From Sphingomonas naphthae (GTDB lineage: Bacteria > Pseudomonadota > Alphaproteobacteria > Sphingomonadales > Sphingomonadaceae), in NCBI RefSeq assembly GCF_028607085.1, contig NZ_CP117411.1, positions 2,046,001 to 2,110,000 on the forward strand: a stretch of DNA of 64,000 nucleotides. The letters are read 5' to 3'. The notes under the pieces are model-generated. The model was not told where the DNA came from, did not search any database, and saw only the letters and a program-made list of their open reading frames with translations. Made by a program: the position numbers and the translations under genes. How positions within the stretch are numbered: the stretch's first letter is position 1; every line of letters starts with the position of its first letter. Below are positions 44,003 to 52,427 of this stretch, piece by piece.

Positions 44003-44029
44003 CCGTGCCCTGCTTTCGCAGGGGCACGG
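44003..44029 (+). terminator. Hairpin after the Pit gene, no T run
   Basis: CCGTGCCCTG and CAGGGGCACGG pair around CTTTCG, 8 bases after the stop of the phosphate transporter. The stem is strong but no T tract follows, so it may end transcription with Rho help or just protect the mRNA end. Confidence 0.45.
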
Positions 44030-44121
44030 CAGCACCTATCGGTACGCGACGGGCTGCCGGGATGGAACGGTACACCACCGCAACGGGTTGATCCTTCGTC
44101 GATCGAAGGGGCCTGTTGAGG

Positions 44122-44964
44122 ATGGACCAAACCGCCACCGCCACCCCCACCTGCCCCTATTGCGGCACGGAAGCGGTCGGGCGGTTCTGCTCGGCCTGCG
44201 GCAAGGAGTTGGCCGAGCATAGCGATTCCACCCGCGTGATGAAGGATGTGCTGGGGGTGAAGACCCCGCCGGTGAAGGCCATCACCTGCACCGGATATTT
44301 CGCGCTCTTCCGCCCGGCCCTGCTCTCGACCCGCTGGTGGAACGGTGAGCGGCGCGGGCTGGTGTCGCCGGTGGTGATGATCTCCACGGTCACCGCCATC
44401 GCCGGATCGATCGGCGCGGTCCTTGGCCATCTCTACGGCACCGGCGCGATCGCGGCGGGCAACGATGCCGATCTGGCGCAGGTGCAGAATCTCGCGCCCT
44501 TCCTGCAAGGCCGCTTCCCCCGGCAATTCGCCGCCGCCGCCGGCGATCCGGTGGGCTTCGCGCAGAAATTCCGGCAGGTCGGCGGGTGGTTCGCCGCCTT
44601 CTGGCCCTTGCTGCTGATCCTGCCCGGCTATCTGTCGCTCGCCCCCTGGAAGCGCATCCGGTCGCATTGCGCGCTCATCATCGCCTGCGTCGAGACGGTG
44701 TTCCTCACCGCCGTATCGGCCGGCTTCCTGTTCCTGCGCGCGATCGTCCCCGCGCTGGAGGGAAATGGCCTGCTGACGACGCTCATCTGGATCGGCATCT
44801 GCGTGCATGGCGCGGCGCATATCCGCCATGCCGTCGGCAGCGGCTGGGGCTATGCGATCAGCCGGCCGCTCATCGCGACCCTGCTGTTTCCCTTCATCAT
44901 CTATGGCTGGATGGTCGAGGTGCTGTGGGTGACGATGGTGAGCTGGCCCGTCCTCGGCGGCTGA
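44122..44964 (+). CDS. Zinc-ribbon membrane protein of unknown function
   Basis: About 280 residues. The N-terminus has a zinc ribbon of two pairs, CPYCGTEAVGRFCSACG. It is followed by four to five hydrophobic helices from about residue 75 to the end, with a loop holding FLQGRFPRQFAAAAGDPVGFAQKF. The ribbon-then-membrane plan recalls DUF3667-like proteins, but the rest does not clearly match that family. A TTG six bases upstream (44116) is an alternative start with GAAGGG better spaced. Between Pit and coaBC it is transcribed rightwards. Function unknown. Confidence 0.75.
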   Translation: MDQTATATPTCPYCGTEAVGRFCSACGKELAEHSDSTRVMKDVLGVKTPPVKAITCTGYFALFRPALLSTRWWNGERRGLVSPVVMISTVTAIAGSIGAVLGHLYGTGAIAAGNDADLAQVQNLAPFLQGRFPRQFAAAAGDPVGFAQKFRQVGGWFAAFWPLLLILPGYLSLAPWKRIRSHCALIIACVETVFLTAVSAGFLFLRAIVPALEGNGLLTTLIWIGICVHGAAHIRHAVGSGWGYAISRPLIATLLFPFIIYGWMVEVLWVTMVSWPVLGG

Positions 44965-45005
44965 GCCCCTCGACAGACGCGCCGCCGCGCGCCAAAGCCG
45001 GGGCC

Positions 45006-46283
45006 ATGGTTTCACGGCGTATCCTCCTGATCGTCGGCGGCGGCATCGCGGCCTACAAGGCGTGCGAGCTGATCCGCGCGCTGCGCAAGGCCGGGCACAG
45101 CGTGCGCTGCGTGCTGACCGACGGCGGCGCCCATTTCGTGACGCCGATGACGCTTGCGGCCCTCTCCGAACAGCCGGTCCACACCTCGCTGTGGGATCTG
45201 AAGGACGAGGCCGAGATGGGCCATATTCAGTTGAGCCGACAGGCCGATCTGGTCGTCGTCTGCCCCGCGACCGCCGATCTGCTGGCGCGCATGGCGGCGG
45301 GCATCGCCGACGATCTGGCGACCACTTTGCTGCTCGCCACCGACACGCCGGTGCTGGCGGTGCCCGCGATGAACGTGCGGATGTGGCTGCACCCCGCGAC
45401 GCGGCGCAACGTGGCGACCCTGCGGGCCGATGGCGTGACGGTGATGGAGCCCGACGAGGGCGCCATGGCCTGCGGCGAATATGGGCCGGGGCGCTTGCCG
45501 GAGGTGGAGGCGATCGTCGCGCGGATCGAGGCGGCGCTTGGGACACGTCCCTCGACTTCGCTCGGGACGAACGGCGCCAGTGTGGCTAAGCCATCCCCCC
45601 TCGATCCGTTCGTCCCGAGCGAAGTCGAGGGACGGGAAGCCCGCCCGCCCCTCACCGGCAAACACGCGCTTGTCACCGCCGGCCCGACCCATGAGCCGAT
45701 CGACCCGGTGCGCTACATCGCCAACCGCTCTTCCGGCAAACAGGGTTACGCCATCGCCGCCGCGCTCGCCGCGCTCGGCGCCCGCGTCACGCTCGTGTCC
45801 GGCCCCGTCGCGCTCGCCACCCCGCCCGGCGTGACCCGGATCGATGTGGAGACCGCGCGCGAAATGGCCGCCGCTGTCGAGACAGCCTTGCCCGCCGACA
45901 TCGCCGTGATGGTCGCCGCCGTCGCCGACTGGCGGGTCGAGGCGGCCGGGCAGAAGATCAAGAAGGGCGCGGCCGGCACCCCCGCGCTCACCCTGGTCGA
46001 GAATCCCGATATCCTCGCCACCCTCGCCGCCTCGCCCCGGCGTCCCACCTTGCTCATCGGTTTCGCCGCCGAGACCGAGCATGTCGCCGATCACGCCCAG
46101 GCCAAGCTCGCCCGCAAGGGCTGCGACTGGATCGTCGCCAACGACGTGTCGGGCGACGTGATGGGCGGCGACACCAACAGCGTGCGCATCGTCACCCGCG
46201 ACGGCATCGAGGAATGGCCCGCCGCCGCCAAGGCCGATGTCGCCGCCCGCCTCGCCCGAAGGATCGCCGATGCCCTTGCCTGA
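45006..46283 (+). CDS. coaBC: Bifunctional phosphopantothenoylcysteine decarboxylase / phosphopantothenate-cysteine ligase
   Basis: A 425-residue enzyme performing two steps of coenzyme A synthesis. Residues 1-178 are the flavin-dependent decarboxylase ([27 protein letters not shown] with the catalytic His, PAMNVRMW, and Cys in [12 protein letters not shown]). Residues ~215-425 are the CTP-dependent ligase ([40 protein letters not shown]). Between them, residues 181-210 come from a perfect inverted-repeat element read in frame (PSTSLGTNG ... FVPSEVEGR). The insert falls in the interdomain linker, so both active sites are kept. The end overlaps dut by 14 bases. Confidence 0.95.
   Translation: MVSRRILLIVGGGIAAYKACELIRALRKAGHSVRCVLTDGGAHFVTPMTLAALSEQPVHTSLWDLKDEAEMGHIQLSRQADLVVVCPATADLLARMAAGIADDLATTLLLATDTPVLAVPAMNVRMWLHPATRRNVATLRADGVTVMEPDEGAMACGEYGPGRLPEVEAIVARIEAALGTRPSTSLGTNGASVAKPSPLDPFVPSEVEGREARPPLTGKHALVTAGPTHEPIDPVRYIANRSSGKQGYAIAAALAALGARVTLVSGPVALATPPGVTRIDVETAREMAAAVETALPADIAVMVAAVADWRVEAAGQKIKKGAAGTPALTLVENPDILATLAASPRRPTLLIGFAAETEHVADHAQAKLARKGCDWIVANDVSGDVMGGDTNSVRIVTRDGIEEWPAAAKADVAARLARRIADALA
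45546..45634. repeat. Palindromic repeat, family B, inside coaBC coding sequence
   Basis: The 29-base arms 45546-45574 and 45606-45634 are exact reverse complements around a 31-base spacer. The left arm begins CGTCCCTCGACTTCGCTCGG. It is read in frame and adds about 30 residues between the decarboxylase and ligase domains of CoaBC. Confidence 0.92.
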
Positions 46284-46719
46284 CATCACCATCCAGCTGA
46301 AGCGCCTGCCGCATGGCGCCGGCCTGCCGCTGCCGGCCTATGCCACCGCCCACGCCGCCGGCATGGACGTGGTCGCCGCCGAAGATCTCACCCTCGCCCC
46401 CGGACAGCGCCACGCCGTCGCCACCGGCTTCGCCATCGCCATCCCGGAGGGCTATGAGGTGCAGGTCCGCCCGCGCTCCGGCCTCGCGCTCAAGCACGGC
46501 ATCACCTGCCCCAACAGCCCCGGCACGATCGACGCCGACTATCGCGGCGAGGTGAAGATCATCCTCGCCAATCTGAGCAGCGAGCCCTTCCCGATCGCGC
46601 GCGGCGAGCGGATCGCCCAACTCGTCCCCGCCATCGTCCAGCGCGCCGCCTTCGCCGAGGTCGATACGCTCGACGAGACGGTGCGTGGCAGCGGCGGCTT
46701 CGGATCGACCGGCCGCTGA
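46270..46719 (+). CDS. dut: dUTP diphosphatase
   Basis: A 149-residue trimeric dUTPase that hydrolyses dUTP to dUMP, keeping uracil out of DNA and feeding dTMP synthesis. The five conserved motifs are visible in order: [38 protein letters not shown] (catalytic Asp), RGERIAQLV, and the mobile C-terminal arm [11 protein letters not shown] with its Phe. ATG 46270 lies inside the end of coaBC (14-base overlap), as is usual for this gene pair. Its TGA overlaps the ATG of moeB. Confidence 0.95.
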   Translation: MPLPDITIQLKRLPHGAGLPLPAYATAHAAGMDVVAAEDLTLAPGQRHAVATGFAIAIPEGYEVQVRPRSGLALKHGITCPNSPGTIDADYRGEVKIILANLSSEPFPIARGERIAQLVPAIVQRAAFAEVDTLDETVRGSGGFGSTGR

Positions 46720-47474
46720 TGGAGCTGACTGACGGCCAACTCGACCGCTACGCCCGCCACATCATCCTCAAGGAGATCGGCGGCGAGGGGCAGATGCGGC
46801 TGCTGGGCGCGCATGTCGCTCTGGTCGGCGCGGGCGGCATCGGCTCGCCCGCGATCCAGTATCTGGCGGCGGCCGGCGTCGGCCGGCTGACCATCATCGA
46901 CGACGATCGGGTCGCGCTCTCCAACCTCCAGCGCCAGACGCTCTACGCCACGCGCGATGTCGGCTCGACCAAGGCGGCGATGGCGGCCAATGCCGTGCAG
47001 AAGCTCAACCCCGACGTGCATGTGCGCCCCGTCGATCGCCGGCTCGATCGCGACAATGCCGCCGCGATGCTGGCCGGGGTGGATGTGATCCTCGACGGAT
47101 CGGACAGTTTCGCCACCCGCCTCGCCGTGGCCGACGCCGCGCTCGACCTGCGCATCCCGCTCGTCTCGGCGGCGGTCGGCCAGTTCGACGGGCAATTGGC
47201 GGTCTATCGCGGGTGGGAGGCGGACAAGCCATGCCTGCGCTGCCTCGTCGGCGGCGATCCCGAGCGGCCCGACGTATCCTGCGCCGATCAGGGCGTGCTG
47301 GGCGCGCTGACCGGCGTGATGGGCAGCCTCGCCGCGATCGAGGTGGTGCGCCAGATCGCCCCGTTCGGCGAGGACAGCGCCGGCCGCTTCCTGCTGGTCG
47401 ATGCGCTGGCCTTCCGCTTCCGCACCGTGACCCTGCCGAAAGACCCCGGATGCCGCTGCGCGACCGCGACCTGA
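46719..47474 (+). CDS. moeB: MoeB/ThiF-family adenylyltransferase
   Basis: A 251-residue E1-like enzyme that adenylates the C-terminus of a ubiquitin-fold sulfur carrier such as MoaD or ThiS. It has YARHIILKEIGGEGQMRLL at the N-terminus (family start), the nucleotide loop VGAGGIGSPAIQYL, DDDRVALSNLQRQTLY with the Arg and Asp of catalysis, DGSDSFATR, and the zinc-binding Cys pairs CLRC and CRC near 190 and the C-terminus. It cannot be decided by sequence whether its main partner is MoaD or the ThiS domain of the fused ThiSG at 62224. It overlaps the DsrE-like gene by 25 bases. Confidence 0.87.
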   Translation: MELTDGQLDRYARHIILKEIGGEGQMRLLGAHVALVGAGGIGSPAIQYLAAAGVGRLTIIDDDRVALSNLQRQTLYATRDVGSTKAAMAANAVQKLNPDVHVRPVDRRLDRDNAAAMLAGVDVILDGSDSFATRLAVADAALDLRIPLVSAAVGQFDGQLAVYRGWEADKPCLRCLVGGDPERPDVSCADQGVLGALTGVMGSLAAIEVVRQIAPFGEDSAGRFLLVDALAFRFRTVTLPKDPGCRCATAT

Positions 47475-47833
47475 AGGGCCTGGCGATCATCGTCGCCGGC
47501 GAGGACCGTGCCCGTTTCCACGCCGCGCTGTCGCTGGCGGGCGCGCAGGCGGCGCTGGGTGGGCGGTCGCGGGTCTATCTCCACGGCCCGGCGGTGGGGC
47601 TGCTGGCGGCGGCCGCGATCGACCGCGAGGATGCTTTGTGGCGCGCCGCCGGCCAGCCCACCGTGGCGCAACTCCAGGAAGACGCCCTCACCCTCGGCGT
47701 CACCCTGATCGCCTGCCAGACCGGGCTGGCGATGGCGGGCATCGACGCGGCCACGCTGGACGCGCGGATCGAAACCGGCGGGCTGGTCGGCCTGATGGCG
47801 ACCCTGGACGAGGATAGGCTGCTGTTCGCCTGA
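47450..47833 (+). CDS. DsrE-family protein
   Basis: A 127-residue protein with the DsrE/DsrF/TusD-like alpha/beta fold: LAIIVAGEDRARFHAALSLAGAQAALGG at the first strand and helix (in part), VYLHGPAVGLLA for the second, and LGVTLIACQTGLAMAGI with a single Cys at the usual place for persulfide carriage. Relatives carry sulfur in tRNA thiolation or sulfide oxidation. Starting inside the end of moeB (25-base overlap), it might serve sulfur transfer together with MoeB; that is inference. Its ribosome site lies within the moeB sequence. Confidence 0.78.
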   Translation: MPLRDRDLKGLAIIVAGEDRARFHAALSLAGAQAALGGRSRVYLHGPAVGLLAAAAIDREDALWRAAGQPTVAQLQEDALTLGVTLIACQTGLAMAGIDAATLDARIETGGLVGLMATLDEDRLLFA

Positions 47834-47839
47834 CCTGAA

Positions 47840-47979
47840 GTTCCTCCCCAAGCTCGCTTGGGGAGGGGGACCGCCGGCGCAGCCGGTGGTGGAGGGGTCT
47901 CCCCGCCACCCGCCGCGCGCAGGCCCCTCCACCATCGCTTCGCGATGGGCCCCCTCCCCGAGCAAGCTCAGGGAGGAAC
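47840..47979. repeat. Palindromic element, family D (copy 2)
   Basis: The left arm GTTCCTCCCCAAGCTCGCTT and the right arm ending CAAGCTCAGGGAGGAAC flank inner palindromes CGCCGGCGCAGCCGG, GGTGGAGGGG / CCCCTCCACC and ATCGCTTCGCGAT. It is about 140 bases long and abuts the stop codon of the sirtuin gene, so it fills the gap between two converging genes. Confidence 0.82.
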
Positions 47980-48680
47980 TAAGCGCCCAGCATCTCCGCC
48001 ACCCATTCCGGCACCAGCACGCTCGCCGGCCCGCGCCGCGTCTCGTCGAACGCGAAGCTGCCCTGCGACGCCTCCAGATTCAGCTCCAGCGTTTCCGCGC
48101 CATAGGCCCGCGCCGCCCGCACGAACCCCGCCGCCGGATAGACCGCGCCCGACGTGCCGATCGACACGAACAGATCGGCGCGGGCCAGCGCCGCCTCGAT
48201 CCGCTCCATCTGATAGGGAATCTCCCCGAACCAGACGATATCCGGCCTAAGCGCCCGCGCCCCGCAGGCCGGGCATTCGGGCGCATCGCCCAGCGGCCCC
48301 GTCCAGCCCGATCGCGCGTCACAGTCCAGGCACCAGGCCGATCGCAGCTCGCCATGCATGTGCAGCACGCGGCTCGCCCCGGCCCGCTCATGCAGATCGT
48401 CCACATTCTGCGTCACGATCAGCAGTTCGCCCGGCCACTCCCGATCGAGCCGCGCCAGCGCCTCGTGCGCCGCATTGGGCGCGACCGTCTCCAGCGCCGC
48501 CCGCCGCATGTCGTAAAACCGATGCACGAACCCCGCATCCCGCGCGAACGCCTCGGGCGTGCACACATCCTCAACCCGATGCCCCTCCCACAACCCGTCC
48601 GGCCCGCGAAACGTGGCGAGCCCGGATTCGGCGGAGACGCCGGCGCCGGTGAGGATGACGATGTTGGCGATGGCGGACAT
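47979..48680 (-). CDS. cobB: NAD-dependent protein deacylase, sirtuin (CobB-like)
   Basis: A 233-residue class III sirtuin that removes acyl groups from lysines using NAD+. Motifs are [18 protein letters not shown] (NAD site, in part), [12 protein letters not shown], the catalytic His in LHMHGEL, four zinc-binding Cys (WCLDCD and CPAC), and [19 protein letters not shown]. Residues expected for desuccinylase activity in CobB (Tyr and Arg in the substrate pocket, FYDMRR) are present at about 57-62, which supports SIRT5-like specificity. ATG 48680 is chosen; an upstream in-frame start adds unrelated residues. Confidence 0.92.
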   Translation of the reverse strand: MSAIANIVILTGAGVSAESGLATFRGPDGLWEGHRVEDVCTPEAFARDAGFVHRFYDMRRAALETVAPNAAHEALARLDREWPGELLIVTQNVDDLHERAGASRVLHMHGELRSAWCLDCDARSGWTGPLGDAPECPACGARALRPDIVWFGEIPYQMERIEAALARADLFVSIGTSGAVYPAAGFVRAARAYGAETLELNLEASQGSFAFDETRRGPASVLVPEWVAEMLGA

Positions 48681-48778
48681 GCGGAAAGGATAGCTATCCG
48701 CTCGCGCCCGGCCAAGCGGTTGACCGGCCCTTAACCTTTGCGGGGCTAGAAAACATTCAAATCGGAGGTTTTCCCAGC

Positions 48779-49849
48779 ATGTCCCAGCCTTTGTCGCAAA
48801 CACATCACGGCCGGCAGGCCGCGTGGGAGGCGATGTGCAAGTCGCAGGCGGTGGTGCAGTTCGATCTCGACGGGCGGCTGCTGTGGGCCAATGACGTGTT
48901 TCTGGCGACGCTGGGCTATCGGCTCGACGAGGTCGTGGGGCAGCATCACCGGATGTTCTGCACCCCGGCCTATGTCGCCTCGGCCGATTATGCCGATTTC
49001 TGGGCGAAGCTGCGCGGCGGGGCGTTCGACGCGGGCGAGTATAAAAGGGTCGCGCGTGGCGGGCGCGAGGTGTGGCTCAACGCCACCTACAATCCGCTGC
49101 TCGACGAGAATGGCGCGCCGAGCGGCGTGCTCAAGATGGCGAGCGACGTGACCGCCGCCAAGCTGCACGCGGCCGAGGCGGCGGGCACGATCGCGGCGAT
49201 CCATCGCGCGGCGGCGGTGATCGAATTCGACCTCAACGGCCATATCCTCGACGCCAACGAGCATTTCCTCGCGCTGTTCGGCTATCGCCGCGCCGATGTC
49301 GTCGGCCAGCACCACCGGATGCTGTGCGACGAGGCCGATACGCGCACCGCCGCCTACGAGCGTTTCTGGCAGCGGCTGGGCTGCGGCGAATATGATGCCA
49401 GTCGCTACCGGCGCCGCGCGCGCGACGGCCGGCCGATATGGGTGCAGGCGACCTACAATCCGATCCTCGACGCGGACGGCATGCCCGCCAAGATCGTCAA
49501 GATCGCGAGCGACGTGACGGTACAGGTGCAGCTCGAGCAGGAGGTGCAGCAGCGGCTGGAGGATAGCGCGCGCTTCCAGGCGGAGCTGACCGCGCGTGGC
49601 GAGACGCTCCAGCACACGCTTGGCCAGCTCGCCACGATCGTCTCCACCATCAACGGCATCGCCGCGCAGACCAATTTGCTGGCCCTGAACGCCACGATCG
49701 AGGCGGCGCGCGCCGGCGAGGCCGGGCGCGGCTTCGCGGTGGTGGCGGGCGAGGTGAAGAAACTCGCCAGCGATACGCGGCGGGCGACCGAGGAGGCGGC
49801 GCGGATGATGGCGAGCCGGGGGGCGGCGTTCGGGTTGCAGGCGGCATAG
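48779..49849 (+). CDS. Soluble PAS-PAS chemoreceptor-like signalling protein, short MCP domain
   Basis: A 356-residue protein with no membrane helix or signal peptide. Two tandem PAS domains of similar sequence occupy residues ~18-130 and ~138-252. Both contain the GYR-x4[12 protein letters not shown] segment and a WLNATYNP / WVQATYNP strand, evidence of internal duplication. A short MCP hairpin follows (residues ~255-345), including the highly conserved tip [21 protein letters not shown]...[15 protein letters not shown], in pieces. The methylation helices are missing. It probably signals to a CheA/CheW array in the cytoplasm in response to oxygen, redox or energy state. Confidence 0.87.
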   Translation: MSQPLSQTHHGRQAAWEAMCKSQAVVQFDLDGRLLWANDVFLATLGYRLDEVVGQHHRMFCTPAYVASADYADFWAKLRGGAFDAGEYKRVARGGREVWLNATYNPLLDENGAPSGVLKMASDVTAAKLHAAEAAGTIAAIHRAAAVIEFDLNGHILDANEHFLALFGYRRADVVGQHHRMLCDEADTRTAAYERFWQRLGCGEYDASRYRRRARDGRPIWVQATYNPILDADGMPAKIVKIASDVTVQVQLEQEVQQRLEDSARFQAELTARGETLQHTLGQLATIVSTINGIAAQTNLLALNATIEAARAGEAGRGFAVVAGEVKKLASDTRRATEEAARMMASRGAAFGLQAA

Positions 49850-49881
49850 GGCCTGACCGCCTTCACGCCATCCCCCCTCCC

Positions 49882-50020
49882 CCGTTCGTCCTGAGCGCAG
49901 TCGAAGGACGTGCGACTAGACGACACCGCTTGGGACACGTCCTTCGACTTCATGCCTTCAGCATGAAGTTTATCCTGAGCGCCTGCCGTGGCAGGCAGTC
50001 GAAGGGCTCAGGACGAACGG
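49882..50020. repeat. Composite palindromic array, family B (copy 3)
   Basis: CCGTTCGTCCTGAGCGCAGT at the left and CAGGACGAACGG at the right form the outer arms. Inside are a third partial arm (49938-49949), a TCATGCCTTCAGCATGA hairpin and a GCCTGCCGTGGCAGGC palindrome. It looks like nested or successive insertion of related elements between the PAS gene and the GNAT gene. Confidence 0.78.
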
Positions 50021-50066
50021 ACTTGACAGGTCTTGCTCCCCCGTCCGCCCCGATTATTCTGCCGCC

Positions 50067-50522
50067 ATGGACATCAGACCCGGCGGCCTCGACGACCCGC
50101 GCGTGATCGCGCTGCTCCAGCACCACGTCACCACCGCCCGCGCCGAAACCGGGCTCGGCTCCGCGCACGCGCTCGATGTGTCCGGCCTGCAAACCCCCGA
50201 CATCCGCTTCTGGGCGATGTGGGACGGGGACACGCCCATCGGCCTCGGCGCGCTGCGACGGCTCGATACCGATCATGGCGAGGTCAAATCGATGCACACC
50301 GCCGCCAGCGCCCGCCGCCGGGGCGTGGGCGCGGCGATGCTGGCGCATATCATCACCGCAGCGCGCGCCGAGGGCCTCGCCCGCCTCAGCCTCGAAACCG
50401 GCGCCTGGCCCTATTTCGCGCCGGCGATGGCGCTCTACACCGCGCACGGCTTCGTCGAATGCGCGCCCTTCGGGGACTATCGCCCCGATCCGAACAGCCG
50501 CTTTCTCACCCTCACCCTATAG
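50067..50522 (+). CDS. GNAT-family N-acetyltransferase
   Basis: A 151-residue single-domain GNAT. Landmarks are IRFWAMWDGDTPIGLGALRRL (central strands, in pieces), the CoA loop ARRRGVGAAMLAHII, and a C-terminal GFVECAPFGDY strand following LETGAWPYFAPAMALY. The RRxGxG/A pyrophosphate-binding signature reads RRRGVG. It resembles small acetyltransferases of amino acids, antibiotics or toxins; the substrate is unknown. ATG 50067 follows a palindromic array. The next gene starts 62 bases after its stop. Confidence 0.85.
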   Translation: MDIRPGGLDDPRVIALLQHHVTTARAETGLGSAHALDVSGLQTPDIRFWAMWDGDTPIGLGALRRLDTDHGEVKSMHTAASARRRGVGAAMLAHIITAARAEGLARLSLETGAWPYFAPAMALYTAHGFVECAPFGDYRPDPNSRFLTLTL

Positions 50523-50584
50523 CCTCGCGGAACGACGGCGGACGCAAGCCGTTGAGCGAAATAGTCCAATCGCGCGAGGCCCTT

Positions 50585-50842
50585 ATGCCCTTCACCCAGC
50601 TCGACCCGCCGCTCCCGATGATCGTGGAGGGAAAGGGCGACGGCTATGCCGTGGCGGTGATCGATTACGGGCAGGAATTCGATCTGCTGTGGGTCGTCGC
50701 GCTGGACGACAGCGGCGAGATCTGGTCCGCGCCCAACCCCAAGGTGCGGATGAAGGGAAACTGGTCGATGGGCCGCGCCAAGCCCAACCTGCGCAAGGCC
50801 GAGCCCGTGCCGCCGGCGCGGATCGCGGCGGTGGGCGCTTGA
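50585..50842 (+). CDS. Small conserved-looking protein, 85 residues, unknown function
   Basis: The product has a regular alpha/beta-poor composition with IVEGKGDGYAVAVIDYGQEFDLLWVVALDDSGEIW as a run of alternating hydrophobic residues (a likely beta sheet, in part). A short basic tail with RMKGNWSMGRAK follows. No signal peptide or membrane helix is seen. Genes of this size and sequence style are common in sphingomonads, but I do not know a function. ATG 50585 starts it; an in-frame start further upstream lies inside the GNAT gene and is less likely. A palindromic element follows 11 bases later. Confidence 0.65.
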   Translation: MPFTQLDPPLPMIVEGKGDGYAVAVIDYGQEFDLLWVVALDDSGEIWSAPNPKVRMKGNWSMGRAKPNLRKAEPVPPARIAAVGA

Positions 50843-50853
50843 AGCGGTAAAAC

Positions 50854-50920
50854 CGTTATTGCGAGCGTAGCGAAGCAATCCAGCGCCGGACTGGATTGCT
50901 TCGCTGTGTTCGCGATGACG
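50854..50920. repeat. Palindromic repeat, family C (copy 2)
   Basis: CGTTATTGCGAGCGTAGCGA at the left and TCGCTGTGTTCGCGATGACG at the right are inverted near-copies, 30 bases per arm with a 7-base spacer. It is the same family as 14749-14834. It lies 7 bases before the stop of the converging diguanylate cyclase gene. Confidence 0.82.
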
Positions 50921-50927
50921 AACAAGA

Positions 50928-52028
50928 TCAATCGCGCGGGTCGATCTCTACCCGGTTGCGGCCCTCGCGCTTCGCCGCCAGCAAGCGATCGTCCGCGCGC
51001 GACACCAGTTCCGCCACGATCTCGCCCGCGCGCAGTTGCGCCACGCCGGCCGAGAAGGTGACCTGGCCGATCGGGCGATCGGTGTCGCGCAGGCGCAGGT
51101 GGCGCTCGGACAGGCGCTCGCGGATGTCGTCGATATGGGTGGCGGCCTCGCTGGCGGTCAGCCCCTCGAACATCATGAGGAATTCCTCGCCGCCGTAGCG
51201 GCCGACGAAGCCGCCCGCCGCCTCGCCGTCGCGCAGCGCCTCGGCGACCAGCTTCAGCACCCGATCGCCGACCGCATGGCCGAATTCGTCGTTGATCCGC
51301 TTGAAATGATCGACGTCGCAATAGGCCAGCGCCAGCGGCTTGCTGAGCCGTTCGGCGGCGGCGACCGCCTCGGCCAGCCGCTCCTCGATCGCGGCGCGGT
51401 TGGGCAGGCCGGTCAGGCTGTCGCGCGCGGCCAGCGCCGAGACCTCGGCGAGCGTGCCGTGGAGCGTGTCCACCTCGCGGCTCATTTCCGCCAGCCGGCT
51501 CTCGGCGCGGCGGGTGCGATCGACCATCATCGAAGTCAGTTCGACCAGCGATCGCATCGCGCGGGCGGGCGAAGCGCCGTCGAGATCGCGCGCGCTCGTC
51601 TGGAGCGCGTCGCCGTAAGCGCGCACGTCGGCGCCCGATTCGCGGACGATCCCGTCCACCTTGGCGATCGCGGCGAGCGCATCCTCCAGAAGCTGGGCAA
51701 GTTGTTCGCCGATCGGTTCGGCGGGGGCCTCCGGGGCGGGTTCCGCCTGCGGGCATTCGAGCATCCCCGCGAGGCCGTCGCCATCGGCGCGGACCACCTG
51801 ATAGGCGAGTTCATAATTGGAGGGGGTGGGGGCGAGGCCGTTCACCGCCAGGAAGCTGCCGATATGCTCGAACAGGCCGGGCGCGCCGGGCGGAGTGCCG
51901 GCGATCAGCGGCTCCTCCTCGGGCGGGGTCATCAGATAATCCCGCATCGCCTTCAGGCGGCCCCCGAGCCCCCCGCGCTGGGCCGGGGCGGAGCGCGTGT
52001 CGCGCGGCGGAAATTTCGGCTCGAACAT
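50928..52028 (-). CDS. GGDEF-domain diguanylate cyclase
   Basis: About 366 residues. A C-terminal GGDEF domain (residues ~195-360) makes cyclic di-GMP from two GTP: DSLTGLPNRAAIEERL, AYCDVDHFKRINDEFGH, and the active-site loop RYGGEEFLMMFEG. The usual upstream RxxD inhibition site is not seen. The first ~190 residues form an uncharacterised helical region with coiled-coil tendency (SRLAEMSREVDTLHGTLAEV, in part) that probably dimerises it. No membrane helix is seen, so it is soluble. Its ATG at 52028 is followed upstream by a 400-base non-coding stretch rich in repeats. Confidence 0.9.
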   Translation of the reverse strand: MFEPKFPPRDTRSAPAQRGGLGGRLKAMRDYLMTPPEEEPLIAGTPPGAPGLFEHIGSFLAVNGLAPTPSNYELAYQVVRADGDGLAGMLECPQAEPAPEAPAEPIGEQLAQLLEDALAAIAKVDGIVRESGADVRAYGDALQTSARDLDGASPARAMRSLVELTSMMVDRTRRAESRLAEMSREVDTLHGTLAEVSALAARDSLTGLPNRAAIEERLAEAVAAAERLSKPLALAYCDVDHFKRINDEFGHAVGDRVLKLVAEALRDGEAAGGFVGRYGGEEFLMMFEGLTASEAATHIDDIRERLSERHLRLRDTDRPIGQVTFSAGVAQLRAGEIVAELVSRADDRLLAAKREGRNRVEIDPRD

Positions 52029-52120
52029 GATGAGCGTAACGACCGGGCGGCGTGAGGATTTAGGCGGTTTCGTGGGGTGAGCCGGGGCGGGCGGGCAAGG
52101 TGTGGAAATGGTGGATTTTT

Positions 52121-52279
52121 GTTCACGCGGAGACGCGGAGACGCGGAGAGAAAGAAGGGGGATTTTGGTGGGACGTGGCGCCCGAGCGTCGGAGAAATGA
52201 GTGCGGCCGGTGAGCCACGGCCCATCCACGCCTTCTCTCCTCCTTTCTTCTCTCCGCGCCTCCGCGTCTCCGCGTGAAT
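52121..52279. repeat. Palindromic element, family F, with GCGGAGAC iterations
   Basis: The left arm GTTCACGCGGAGACGCGGAG (repeating GCGGAGAC) and the right arm TCCGCGTCTCCGCGTGAA are inverted copies separated by about 75 bases. Arms also include GAGAGAAAGAAGG and CCTTTCTTCTCTC. It occupies most of 52029-52300, the spacer upstream of the diguanylate cyclase. The remaining bases 52029-52120 hold nothing recognised. Confidence 0.8.
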
Positions 52280-52303
52280 CAATCTTGCTGGAGAGCCACC
52301 ATT

Positions 52304-52346
52304 GTCGCCCCAAGCCTCCCGAGGCCCCAGCTTTCGCTGGGGCGAC
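52304..52346. repeat. Palindromic hairpin, family A (single arm pair)
   Basis: GTCGCCCC at the left end pairs with GGGGCGAC at the right end. Inside is the hairpin CCCCAGCTTTCGCTGGGG at 52325-52342, the same core as the element in tilS. Confidence 0.75.
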
Positions 52347-52356
52347 GGCTCAAACG

Positions 52357-52390
52357 AAAACATCCCGGCAGGCTCGCGCCCGCCGGGATG
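52357..52390 (-). terminator. Probable Rho-independent terminator of pckA
   Basis: Read on the minus strand, CATCCCGGC pairs with GCCGGGATG around about 12 bases and is followed by TTTT (the AAAA at 52357-52360 on the plus strand). It lies about 38 bases after the pckA stop codon. Confidence 0.78.
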
Positions 52391-52427
52391 TCCCAGAAAC
52401 CGGAGAGGCCCGTGAAGGCCCCGTGCG

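Noticed and set aside
42037-45546. A 1169-codon open frame on the minus strand, opposite NUDIX-DUF47, pit and coaBC
   Set aside because: It is antisense to well-recognised proteins, its product is Arg/Gly/Asp/His-rich without any domain, and such frames are expected in GC-rich DNA.
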